A DNA stretch of 20,789 bases from an uncultured Flavonifractor sp. (GCA_910585415.1 CAJUDT010000037.1:1-20789); one strand, 5' to 3'; positions 1 through 6,284 are shown, counted from the stretch's first letter. Translations and numbers: made by a program. Notes: generated by a model not told the origin, from the letters alone.

Positions 1-49
1 GGCCTTCACCGCTGCCGGACTGCTTTCGTCAATTCCTGAATTTGCTCAT

Positions 50-290
50 TTATAGGTATATAGACAAAAAAGACTGTGCCTGATGTCCTCCGATGGTTAC
101 CAGGATGCCATCGACATATGCCTCCGGCAAATCAAACCAGGGCGCTCAGGTCTGTATAATCCAGAATACCCCATTGATAGACTGGTGGATATTCCGCACA
201 TTTCCTCCTTACGTCCCCTTTCCTTTATTAATCCCGTAGGATTCTCTGCCCCACAAACGCAATTTGTTTTTTATCTGCTCATCAACGTAT
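50..290 (-). pseudogene. Decayed IS5-family transposase fragment (N-terminal part)
   Basis: Read on the minus strand, 202 to 92 gives INGVFWIIQT, then a TGA stop at 148-146, then APWFDLPEAY in the same frame. This matches the IS5/IS427-type transposase signature (ngifWilrtGaPWrdLPe.yg), with the glycine codon GGA changed to TGA. Upstream, pieces resembling the usual N-terminus (DEQ...K, then GRENP/KERGR-like residues) can be read only by switching frame between about 283 and 205. Downstream of LPEAY the frame is lost again and ends at 52-50. No start, catalytic DDE residues or terminal inverted repeats can be seen, so this is a remnant and not an active element. The family call rests on the conserved WII-T-(G)-APW-LPE block only. 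The left part may continue past the window edge. Confidence 0.6.
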
Positions 291-320
291 CAATAACGTT
301 GAAAGCAGGAGTGATAATAA

Positions 321-485
321 ATGACAGTTACCAACGAAACTTCGACTATCTTACTAAAGGAAGAAGTCAAGCTGCAAATCAATCAGCGTCTATTCTCTAG
401 GGGGCTGATTTCAAGAGAGATGTATGAGGCAGCGATGCAAAAAATTCTCACCAGAAAGTCAGAGATTTACAAGGCCTCTAGTTAA
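321..485 (+). CDS. Small SHOCT-like protein, 54 aa (paralogue of the 1384-1521 gene)
   Basis: An ATG-to-TAA frame of 54 codons is preceded by a strong ribosome binding site, AGGAGTGA at 307-314, six bases before the ATG. The protein is mostly helical. It carries the block RLFSRGLISREMYEAAMQKI at residues 24-43, which resembles the short SHOCT-type pattern of a helix, Gly-Leu-Ile, then a Glu/Tyr-containing second helix. The same block, the start MTV and the same ribosome binding site recur in the small gene at 1384-1521, which supports both as real genes. Small proteins of this general look are common beside recombinases and conjugation genes in clostridial mobile elements. That is recalled knowledge and was not tested here. 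The function is unknown; DNA binding or assembly through the helical pair is only a guess. Confidence 0.65.
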   Translation: MTVTNETSTILLKEEVKLQINQRLFSRGLISREMYEAAMQKILTRKSEIYKASS

Positions 486-589
486 TCTCAACATACAAGA
501 GAGGCATGGTACCCACTTCATCTGATTACTTCACTGCCTTTTTGGTTTTCCTTACCTTGCCCACAGAATCCTCTACAAACAGATATGAA

Positions 590-634
590 GAAACAATCCC
601 GGAGCAGAGAACGCTCTTTGTCCGGGATTGTTTC
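590..634 (-). terminator. Terminator after the toxin-antitoxin operon
   Basis: GAAACAATCCCGG (590-602) pairs perfectly with CCGGGATTGTTTC (622-634), a 13-bp stem. It begins directly next to the TAA stop of the toxin gene (637-635). The T-run on the minus strand is short and broken, so termination may be partial. The stem is symmetric enough to act on transcripts from either side. Confidence 0.7.
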
Positions 635-1006
635 TTATTTGTCACTTGGTTTTGAGGTTCGTGCTATATGGGTACCGCCACCAATTTCTCCTGTCAGTAG
701 GGTGATCCAGTTACGCTTTCCATATAGGACCCTGGAAATGTAAACCTCATTTTTGCTGTGGTCCACAGTGTAGAAAATCAAATATTTCTGGACGGTCAGC
801 ATACGGATTCCGCGAGAGGCAAGGTATTCATCAAAAACCAGAGCGTATTTTTCCGGCATGGTCTCCAAAGAGGTAATTGCCTTGTCAATGCGGTCAAGCA
901 TGTGTTCTGCCGTTACCGGTTCACACAGCTCTTTTGCAATATAGCGTACAATCTCCCGGATATCTGCTTTTGCCTCCAGAGATAAAATTACCTTATAATG
1001 TTTCAT
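635..1006 (-). CDS. RelE/ParE-superfamily toxin
   Basis: A 123-aa toxin of the RelE/ParE fold. It starts with a beta strand (YKVILSLEAKADI) and continues with a long helical pair (REIVRYIAKEL, then a helix ending in SLETMPEKYALV). It finishes with the strand block GIRMLTVQKYLIFYTVD and the typical tail VYISRVLYGKRNW. RelE-like members cleave mRNA on the ribosome and ParE-like members poison gyrase; sequence alone does not decide which applies. The 17 or so residues after RNW are longer than usual. The ATG lies inside the end of the antitoxin gene (14-base overlap), so translation is probably coupled and the antitoxin is made first. Unlike the host genes, the coding sequence is not GC-rich, which fits acquisition with the island. 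Confidence 0.85.
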   Translation of the reverse strand: MKHYKVILSLEAKADIREIVRYIAKELCEPVTAEHMLDRIDKAITSLETMPEKYALVFDEYLASRGIRMLTVQKYLIFYTVDHSKNEVYISRVLYGKRNWITLLTGEIGGGTHIARTSKPSDK

Positions 1007-1268
1007 CTTTCAGCTCTTTCCTAATTTCAGAGATAGCGTCCCTAGCTGGAATTGTGCGCCCAAGACGGATATCCTTCATTCCTTTTTCCAACAGCGCACA
1101 GAGCTCAAATTTTCCAATAAGATACTCGTAAGTTTCAATACTCATAACAGCTAAATCACCGGTACCATTTTTTGTGATATACACCGGTTCACCATACTGA
1201 TGGCAAAATTCAGAAATTTCATTATACTTATTGCGTAAATCGGAGCTCGGTCTGATATGCGGCATCAT
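993..1268 (-). CDS. Phd/YefM-family antitoxin
   Basis: A 91-aa antitoxin. Its N-terminal DNA-binding part follows the Phd/YefM pattern: SSDLRNKYNEI, then CHQYGEPVYITKNGTGDLAV, then MSIETYEYL. The charged C-terminal tail (EIRKELKDETL) is the likely toxin-wrapping segment. Family members neutralise a RelE/ParE toxin and repress their own operon. Two adjacent ATG codons (1268 and 1265) follow a GAGGAGGG site. The first is four to five bases from it and the second seven to eight, so the protein may really begin at the second Met. It is the first gene of a two-gene operon with the overlapping toxin and has its own promoter and operator just upstream. Confidence 0.88.
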   Translation of the reverse strand: MMPHIRPSSDLRNKYNEISEFCHQYGEPVYITKNGTGDLAVMSIETYEYLIGKFELCALLEKGMKDIRLGRTIPARDAISEIRKELKDETL

Positions 1269-1287
1269 AATTCCCTCCTCAACTAAT

Positions 1288-1297
1288 ATATCGATAT
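1288..1297. promoter_or_regulatory. Palindromic operator candidate of the toxin-antitoxin operon
   Basis: ATATCGATAT is a perfect 10-bp palindrome overlapping the -10 box and the expected start of transcription. A further half-site, CGATAT, lies at 1327-1332, upstream of the -35 box. Phd/YefM antitoxins bind short palindromes in this position, so autorepression here is a reasonable inference. Confidence 0.5.
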
Positions 1298-1324
1298 TTT
1301 ATCATAATTTTTATATTGAGTCAA
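1296..1324 (-). promoter_or_regulatory. Sigma-A type promoter of the toxin-antitoxin operon
   Basis: On the minus strand TTGACT (1324-1319) is separated by 17 bases from TAAAAT (1301-1296). The predicted start of transcription is near 1289, about 20 bases before the antitoxin start codon. Spacing is ideal and both hexamers are close to consensus. Confidence 0.75.
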
Positions 1325-1367
1325 GCCGATATACCAGTTGTTTTATTGACGGCACTATCCAGAAAGC

Positions 1368-1403
1368 AAAAAATGAGCGGGAGCTATCCCCGCTCATTTT
1401 TTA
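1368..1403. terminator. Bidirectional terminator overlapping the end of the 45-aa gene
   Basis: AAAATGAGCGGG (1370-1381) pairs with CCCGCTCATTTT (1389-1400) around a seven-base loop. It is flanked by T-runs on both strands. On the minus strand it covers the last codons and the stop of the small gene at 1384-1521. On the plus strand it would stop transcription entering from the left. Confidence 0.85.
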
Positions 1404-1521
1404 CGATTTTGATCTTGGCTTGCTCGTACGCCTCCCGACTAATCAGTCCTCTTATGTACAGCCGTTCGTTCACCTGAAGCATGATCTCACTCTTCAGTGA
1501 TCCCTGTGTCTGTACCGTCAT
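1384..1521 (-). CDS. Small SHOCT-like protein, 45 aa (paralogue of the 321-485 gene)
   Basis: An ATG (1521-1519) to TAG (1386-1384) frame of 45 codons. The ribosome binding site AGGAGTGA lies a few bases upstream and is the same sequence as in front of the 321-485 gene. Both proteins begin MTV and share the pattern LK.E..LQ.N.RL..RGLISRE.YE.A..KI, so they are paralogues. It starts 17 bases after the stop of the truncated spoIVA frame on the same strand, so spoIVA transcripts could run through it to the terminator that overlaps its end. No separate promoter was recognised. The function is unknown. Its position at the edge of the island, next to the spoIVA junction, suggests it belongs to the integrated element. 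Confidence 0.68.
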   Translation of the reverse strand: MTVQTQGSLKSEIMLQVNERLYIRGLISREAYEQAKIKIVKNERG

Positions 1522-1538
1522 CCTATCACTCCTACATA

Positions 1539-2918
1539 TCAACCATATGCTTGTCTCTCCCCCGCTATGCGCAGTAACGCATAAGCAGAGGCGGCACCCT
1601 CCATCGGAAGGTACCGCCTCTTCCCTGCCGTCATATCACCACAGTCCAGGTCACCAGAAAGGTCCGCTCCTTCTGCGGGCTTTTCAGTTCTAAACTTCTT
1701 TTTGTTCCATATAATATGGATAGAAGGTGCGCTGGCCTTGAGCCGCACGCCGTAGCGGCCCCCCTGCTTGACAATCTCCGGCTCCTCCAGCACCAGCTCG
1801 TCGGTGCTGGGCACTACAATGCCATATCCGGTATTCTTGACCTCATCCAGCGCCCCGGCCACCTTGTCATACTCGCACTTCACCAAGGCCAGCTCGGACA
1901 AGAGGCCCAGCAAGTCCCCGTCGTCGTGGACGGCAAAGCCCGACTGCTGGGAGAGGGTATCGTAAAACAGGCTTCGGGGCAGCTCCAGCCGCCCGGCGGC
2001 CAGCCCGGACCCCAGACTGATGGAGGTAATCTGCGCATGGCTCACCGTCTCGCAGGCCCCAATGGCCCCGATGGCCGTTTCCACGTCCCGAATGCGGTGC
2101 ATCCCCCCGCAGCCCTCCCGAATGGCGCTGTACAGGCCGCTCTTGATGGGGTGGTCGTAGGGCAGCGCGTCCACCCAGGGGGGAAGGAACAGGTCCAGCT
2201 CCTTCACCGGAAACTCGTACAGCACACCCCGGATAATCTCCGACACGGCCCGCTCATCCAGCTCCAGGCAGTCGGCACACACCGCCGTCACGTCATACCG
2301 GGCGGCAATGTCCGCCCGAATGGCCTGGGCCCGCTCCGAGCCGGGGTAGGCCGAGTTGACCACCACCAAAAAGGGCTTCCCCAGCTCCTTGAGCTCGGAA
2401 ATCACCCGCTCCTCCGCTTCCAGGTAGTCCTCCCGCGGAATGTCCGTGATGGTACCGTCGGTGGTGACCACAATGCCGATGGTGGAATGCTCCGCAATGA
2501 CCTTTCGGGTGCCGATTTCGGCGGCCTCCGTCATGGGAATCTCGTAGTCAAACCAAGGGGTTGTGACCATGCGGGGATTGTCGTCCTCCATAGCCCCCAC
2601 CGCGCCGGGAATCAGGTACCCCACGCAGTCAATCAGCCGCACCGAGAACACCGCCCCGTTTTCCATGGTGACCTCCACCGCCTCCTCGGGGACGAACTTA
2701 GGCTCGGCGGTCATGATGGTCCGGCCAGAGCCGCTCTGAGGCAGCTCATCCCTGGCCCGCTCCCGGCGGTACACGTTGTCGATGTTGGGAATCACCATCG
2801 TCTCCATAAAGCGCTTGATAAAGGTGGATTTCCCCGTCCGTACCGGGCCCACAACGCCGATATAGATATCCCCCTCGGTACGCAGGGCGATGTCCTCATA
2901 AATGCTTTGCTGTTCCAA
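1539..2918 (-). CDS. spoIVA: Stage IV sporulation protein A, C-terminus missing
   Basis: SpoIVA is the ATPase that polymerises around the forespore as the base of the coat. The start is TTG (2918), seven bases after AAAGGAGG. Family features present are the Walker A motif GPVRTGKS at residues 24-31, the DCVGYLIPGA block, the EIGTRKVIAEHSTIG block, the NSAYPGSERAQ block and KQGGRYGVRLKASAPSIH ending at residue 401. From there the frame diverges completely. The normal final ~90 residues (the domain with GTEKQS-, GRSL- and terminal IIL-like motifs in Bacillus subtilis SpoIVA) are replaced by 58 unrelated residues ending at 1539. No frameshift restores them within the window. The last part contains an RNA hairpin and is AT-richer, so the junction is probably an insertion border. 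The C-terminus is needed for localisation and SipL/SpoVM contacts in studied species, so this form is expected to be defective unless the gene is rejoined. Confidence 0.93.
   Translation of the reverse strand: MEQQSIYEDIALRTEGDIYIGVVGPVRTGKSTFIKRFMETMVIPNIDNVYRRERARDELPQSGSGRTIMTAEPKFVPEEAVEVTMENGAVFSVRLIDCVGYLIPGAVGAMEDDNPRMVTTPWFDYEIPMTEAAEIGTRKVIAEHSTIGIVVTTDGTITDIPREDYLEAEERVISELKELGKPFLVVVNSAYPGSERAQAIRADIAARYDVTAVCADCLELDERAVSEIIRGVLYEFPVKELDLFLPPWVDALPYDHPIKSGLYSAIREGCGGMHRIRDVETAIGAIGACETVSHAQITSISLGSGLAAGRLELPRSLFYDTLSQQSGFAVHDDGDLLGLLSELALVKCEYDKVAGALDEVKNTGYGIVVPSTDELVLEEPEIVKQGGRYGVRLKASAPSIHIIWNKKKFRTEKPAEGADLSGDLDCGDMTAGKRRYLPMEGAASAYALLRIAGERQAYG
1587..1621 (-). other. RNA hairpin inside the non-homologous tail of the spoIVA frame
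   Basis: AGAGGCGGCACCCTCC (1587-1602) faces GGAAGGTACCGCCTCT (1606-1621) across a three-base loop. On the minus-strand RNA all 16 positions can pair, two of them as G-U. On the plus strand the same positions are C-A mismatches, so the structure is best formed by transcripts running in the spoIVA direction. There is no clear U-run after it. It may be an old terminator, a processing site or another structure of the element end. Confidence 0.5.
1706..1720. other. Palindrome at the spoIVA/island junction, candidate attachment-site half
   Basis: TCCATATAATATGGA is a perfect 7-bp inverted repeat around one central base. It lies exactly where SpoIVA similarity ends: the right arm encodes Ser-Ile-His, while the left arm belongs to the non-homologous side. 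Short imperfect palindromes with a small central core are typical crossover sites of serine integrases. Only one copy was seen in the window, as expected if the partner site lies at the far end of the element. Confidence 0.4.
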
Positions 2919-2962
2919 TGCAATTCCTCCTTTGGCCCTGCGGGCCGGTCTGTTTCTCTACA

Positions 2963-2992
2963 TACCTATGGGGATAAGCCGTGGATTATACC
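2963..2992 (-). promoter_or_regulatory. Possible sigma-E promoter of spoIVA
   Basis: On the minus strand GGTATAAT (2992-2985) is followed, with 16 bases between ATA and CATA, by CATAGGTA (2970-2963). The -35 part and the spacing fit the mother-cell sigma-E pattern (ATA, 16-18, CATACA-T). The second half of the -10 box is poor. spoIVA is a sigma-E gene in studied endospore formers, which supports the placement. Confidence 0.4.
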
Positions 2993-3076
2993 AGCAACCG
3001 GAGGATGGATGGACCAATGTACCCAAGGCAAATGGGTGGTTCCGCGAAAATTCTACTGGACTGCTATGGAAAAAGA

Positions 3077-3105
3077 TTGACAAATCCGGCTGAGACTCTT
3101 ATAAT
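3077..3105 (+). promoter_or_regulatory. Perfect consensus sigma-A promoter of the fatty acid transporter
   Basis: TTGACA (3077-3082), 17 bases, TATAAT (3100-3105): both hexamers and the spacing are exactly consensus. Transcription should begin near 3112, leaving a leader of about 59 bases before the TTG start at 3171. No operator or riboswitch-like structure was recognised in the leader. Confidence 0.85.
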
Positions 3106-3170
3106 TTCTGTGTGTGTCGTTTTCCTGTCCGGCGTATCCCGGACGCAAGAGCAAAAAGGAGGGAAACATT

Positions 3171-4571
3171 TTGTTCAAAAAATTTACCAACGGCTGCGTG
3201 AACGTAGTCAACCGGTGGCTGCCGGACCCGTTCCTGTTCGCCATCATCCTGAGCATCGTGGTATACATTGCCGCCATGTTCGCCACCAGCATGGGCCCCG
3301 TGGCTATCCTGGACGCCTGGGGCAACAGCAAGGGCTTCTGGAACCTGCTGGCCTTCTCCATGCAGATGGCCCTCGTGCTGGTGCTGGGCTCCGCTATGGC
3401 CTCCGCCCCCGTGTTCAAGCGGGCGCTGAATGCCGTGGCCGGTCTGGCCAAAAACAACTTCAGCGCCATTTTCGTCACCGCCTTCGTGTCCACCGTCTGC
3501 TGCTGGCTCAACTGGGGCTTTGGCCTCATCGCCGGCGCTCTGCTGGCTAAGGCCGTGGCCCGCCGGGTGCCCACTGTAGACTACCGCCTGCTGATTGCCG
3601 CCGCCTATTCGGGCTTCGTGGTGTGGCACGCCGGTCTGTCCGGCTCCATTCCCCTGACCCTGGGCCAGGGCTACACCATCGGCGAAACTACCTATCAGGC
3701 CGGTACCATGCTGACCATCTTCCACCCCATGAACCTGGTGATGTGCCTGGTGATCCTGGTGGCCATGCCCCTGGTAGAGTACGCCATGCACCCCGACGAG
3801 TATCATACCATCTGCGTGGACCCCGCCCTGCTGGTGGATCCCCCCGAGACCGAGTACACTGTGGAGACCCCCGCCGAGAAAATCGAGCACAGCCGCATTC
3901 TGTGGGTCATCGTCCTGCTGGCGGGCTTCGCCTATGTCGTCTACTATTTCTACACCGTAGTGGTGGAGGGCCTCAAAGCAGAAGTACAGGTCAATCCTTT
4001 CTTCAGCATCGTCAACAACCTGAACCTGAATATCGTGAACTTCATCTTCCTGTTCCTGGGCCTGCTGCTTCACGGCGACCTGCGCCGCTATGTGGACGCC
4101 ATTACAGAGGCCGCCGGAGGCGCTGCCGGTATTCTGCTGCAATTCCCCTTCTATGCCGGTATCATGGGCATGATGGTGGTGGCCAATGAGCAGGGCGTCT
4201 CCCTGGCTGGCGTCATTTCTCAGTTCTTTGTGAGCATCTCCAACACAATCACCTTCCCCGTGTTCACCTTCCTGTCCGCCGGTATCGTCAACTTCTTCGT
4301 GCCCTCCGGCGGCGGTCAGTGGGCCGTTCAGGGCCCCATTGTCATGCCTGCCGCCGCCCAGCTGGGCGTGGAGCCCGGCCGTGCCGCTATGGCCATTGCC
4401 TGGGGCGACCAGTGGACCAACATGATTCAGCCCTTCTGGGCCCTGCCCGCCCTGGGTGTGGCCGGTCTGAAGGCCAAGGATATCATGGGTTATCTGGTGG
4501 TCGTGCTCATCTTCACCGGCATCGTGGCCTGCCTGGGCTTCCTGGCCTGGGGCTTCTTCTTCCCCGGGTAA
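3171..4571 (+). CDS. atoE: Short-chain fatty acid transporter, AtoE family
   Basis: A 466-aa polytopic membrane protein of the AtoE/TIGR00366 short-chain fatty acid transporter family. Members are thought to move acetoacetate, butyrate or similar acids across the cytoplasmic membrane. Family blocks visible are RWLPDPFLFAIILS near the N-terminus, then SWLNWGFGLIAGA-like CCWLNWGFGLIAGALLAK, the HAGLSGSIPLT block, QFPFYAGIMGMM, and the C-terminal FFVPSGGGQWAVQGPI with WGDQWTNMIQPFWALP. About ten to twelve hydrophobic spans are present. The TTG at 3171 is chosen because AAAGGAGGG lies seven bases before it; the in-frame ATG at 3114 has no such site and would fall on the start of transcription. 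The gene is divergent from spoIVA, convergent with sipL, and has its own promoter and terminator. It is therefore an independent unit inside the sporulation block. Confidence 0.93.
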   Translation: MFKKFTNGCVNVVNRWLPDPFLFAIILSIVVYIAAMFATSMGPVAILDAWGNSKGFWNLLAFSMQMALVLVLGSAMASAPVFKRALNAVAGLAKNNFSAIFVTAFVSTVCCWLNWGFGLIAGALLAKAVARRVPTVDYRLLIAAAYSGFVVWHAGLSGSIPLTLGQGYTIGETTYQAGTMLTIFHPMNLVMCLVILVAMPLVEYAMHPDEYHTICVDPALLVDPPETEYTVETPAEKIEHSRILWVIVLLAGFAYVVYYFYTVVVEGLKAEVQVNPFFSIVNNLNLNIVNFIFLFLGLLLHGDLRRYVDAITEAAGGAAGILLQFPFYAGIMGMMVVANEQGVSLAGVISQFFVSISNTITFPVFTFLSAGIVNFFVPSGGGQWAVQGPIVMPAAAQLGVEPGRAAMAIAWGDQWTNMIQPFWALPALGVAGLKAKDIMGYLVVVLIFTGIVACLGFLAWGFFFPG

Positions 4572-4616
4572 TCGCTCATCTGGCATAAAAGGACCATTCC
4601 TTTTGCGACACGCATG

Positions 4617-4653
4617 CACCGGGTACCGTTCTCAAGCGGTACCCGGTGTTTTT
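4617..4653 (+). terminator. Terminator of the fatty acid transporter gene
   Basis: CACCGGGTACCG (4617-4628) pairs perfectly with CGGTACCCGGTG (4637-4648) and is followed by five T residues. It lies 46 bases after the stop codon. Confidence 0.9.
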
Positions 4654-4659
4654 ATGCAA

Positions 4660-4696
4660 GCAACGGGCACGATGTTGGTTACATCGTGCCCGTTGC
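4660..4696 (-). terminator. Terminator of sipL
   Basis: A perfect 16-bp stem, GCAACGGGCACGATGT (4660-4675) with its complement at 4681-4696, around a five-base loop. It lies six bases after the sipL stop codon. The T-run on the minus strand is interrupted. It sits back to back with the transporter terminator, separating two convergent genes. Confidence 0.75.
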
Positions 4697-4702
4697 TCTC
4701 CC

Positions 4703-6226
4703 CTATCGCTTCTTCGGAATCAGCAGCAGCTTTCCGCCGGGGACGGTCCCATCCTCCAGGTCGTTGGCCTGCATAATGTCCTGCTGGGTGGTGGCGTAGG
4801 CCTTGGCAATGTCCCACAGCCGTTCCTGCTCCCCCACCATCCGCAGCACAATGGAGGGCTGGGCGGAGGTATCTCTAGGGGCCGTCTCATCCATACGCAG
4901 GGCGGACACCCCCACCACACTCCGGCTCTCTAAGGCGGTGTACTGGAAGTCTACCTGAAAGCGGACCTCCACTCCTCCGCTGGTGGGCGTGGCGAACACC
5001 GGCGCGGGACAGGTACACAGGCAGGAGCACACCGCCCCCTCCTTCAGCTCCAGGGCGCACACAGCCTGAACCGCCCGGGTCACGGCAGTACGGCTCCCCT
5101 CTTCAGACAGGTAGAGTACCGTCACATTGGCCTCGGCGGCAATGGTCAGGCGGTTCCCCTCCCGGCTCTGGGTGACAGTCCCAATGTCCGCGTAGGCGTC
5201 GCAGACCTCCCGCGCGGGCGCACCCACCTCTAAAATCTCCCGGACCAGCTGCTCTTTGCGGCCCCAGTCCAGCAGGCGGTCCACTTGGCAGAGCTCCGTC
5301 TCTACCGAGAGGTCGTAGGCGGTGGAGTACACGTCGGTGAGCAAATCCAGGCTCCGCTCCTCCCGTACCACCGCCTGGGCCAGCAGGCCCAGGGTGACAC
5401 TGAGGGTCCGGCCATCGCCTCCCAAGATACATTCGCTGCTGGTGGGAAGTACCTGCACTTGACAGGTGGATTCCTCCCCCGCCCCGTTGACCTCCATAAT
5501 CTGGGAGAACGGAAGCTCGAACTCCGCAGTACACAGGGCTCCGCCCTCCGCCCGGTAGAGCGCCTGAAGCTGCACCTCTCCCTTGAAAATCAGCTTGCTT
5601 CCAATCACCTTGGCCTCCCCGCACTGGAGGGCCAGCCGGTGCCGCAGCAGCTCATCCATTTCCGGCTTGCTGCCGGAGAGGACAATCTCATCAGAAAACG
5701 TAAAGGGTTTTTCCTGTACACATGCGGTTACACAGCTGTCATACCGCTCCACGAGCTGCTGCACCCCTGCCTCTTCGGGGTTGGGCACGCCGGTGCAAAT
5801 GCCGCCAAACACGGGGGCGTAGACCTGGATGGCCACCGCAAGATTGACCCGCACCAGCACCTTGCGGGGGTTGAGGCTGCGGGTTTCCGCCGCCGTCACG
5901 CGGGGGATGGCCACAACGGTACACTGTCCCGTCACTCCGGCGGCATCCACCCCGCAGGTGAAGGGCATGGGCACCTCCAGCTTCCGCATTCCCTCCTCTC
6001 CGTCGGGCAGGTAGAGCACCGAGGCCTTGACACTGCCCAGGACCTCCACCCGGCCCTCCAGCACCTCCTTACTCCGCAGGCACACGGCGCCTCCGGTGTC
6101 GCAGATGCGCAGGATGTCCGGGCAGGCGTCCGGGACAATCATTTCCATCGTTTCCTCGTGGGTAACGGTGGTTTCCAGCACAGTCTCATAGCCGCTGCGC
6201 TGGGTCCGCTCCAATTCCAGTTCCAT
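4703..6226 (-). CDS. sipL: SipL-like spore morphogenesis protein with SPOCS (DUF3794) repeats and LysM
   Basis: A 507-aa protein matching SipL, the clostridial SpoIVA-interacting protein that helps fix the coat to the forespore. Three SPOCS/DUF3794-like stretches can be seen. The first begins at about residue 10 and includes VPDACPDILRI and the GRVEVLGSVKASVLYL strand pair. The second runs through DEIVLSGSKPEMDELL and FKGEVQLQALYRAEGG. The third runs through VETELCQVDRLLDWG and AEANVTVLYLSEEG. The last ~47 residues form a LysM domain (ERLWDIAKAYATTQQDIM, then GTVPGGKLLLIPKKR). In Clostridioides difficile the LysM part contacts SpoIVA. The ATG at 6226 is preceded by AAGGAGTGG at good spacing; an earlier in-frame start at 6283 lacks one. 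Closeness to spoIVA and spoVM supports the call. It has no signal peptide, consistent with action in the mother-cell cytoplasm. Confidence 0.88.
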   Translation of the reverse strand: MELELERTQRSGYETVLETTVTHEETMEMIVPDACPDILRICDTGGAVCLRSKEVLEGRVEVLGSVKASVLYLPDGEEGMRKLEVPMPFTCGVDAAGVTGQCTVVAIPRVTAAETRSLNPRKVLVRVNLAVAIQVYAPVFGGICTGVPNPEEAGVQQLVERYDSCVTACVQEKPFTFSDEIVLSGSKPEMDELLRHRLALQCGEAKVIGSKLIFKGEVQLQALYRAEGGALCTAEFELPFSQIMEVNGAGEESTCQVQVLPTSSECILGGDGRTLSVTLGLLAQAVVREERSLDLLTDVYSTAYDLSVETELCQVDRLLDWGRKEQLVREILEVGAPAREVCDAYADIGTVTQSREGNRLTIAAEANVTVLYLSEEGSRTAVTRAVQAVCALELKEGAVCSCLCTCPAPVFATPTSGGVEVRFQVDFQYTALESRSVVGVSALRMDETAPRDTSAQPSIVLRMVGEQERLWDIAKAYATTQQDIMQANDLEDGTVPGGKLLLIPKKR

Positions 6227-6284
6227 AGCTGTTCCACTCCTTGTACGGGCCCAGGGGGCCGATTTGCAGTCGCGCTGTACCACA

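Noticed and set aside
83..400. A 105-codon plus-strand frame
   Set aside because: It has no ribosome binding site, lies antisense to the IS5 transposase remnant, and its end overlaps the well-supported 54-aa gene in another frame.
526..634. A Lys-rich minus-strand frame after the toxin gene
   Set aside because: It has no start codon and runs through the terminator stem; it is likely chance in purine-rich DNA.
1716..3080. A 454-codon plus-strand frame opposite spoIVA
   Set aside because: It is a high-GC antisense shadow rich in His, Gly, Pro and Arg. SpoIVA on the other strand is unmistakable.
3114..3170. An upstream ATG start for the transporter gene
   Set aside because: It would begin at the predicted start of transcription without a ribosome binding site. 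The TTG at 3171 has an ideal one and fits the family N-terminus.
3099..4619. A 506-codon minus-strand frame opposite the transporter
   Set aside because: The composition (His, Gly, Gln rich) is that of an antisense shadow, and the plus strand encodes a clear AtoE family protein.
6227..6283. A 19-residue extension of SipL
   Set aside because: It has no ribosome binding site, while the ATG at 6226 has a good one. The extension would also run over the predicted sigma-E promoter region.
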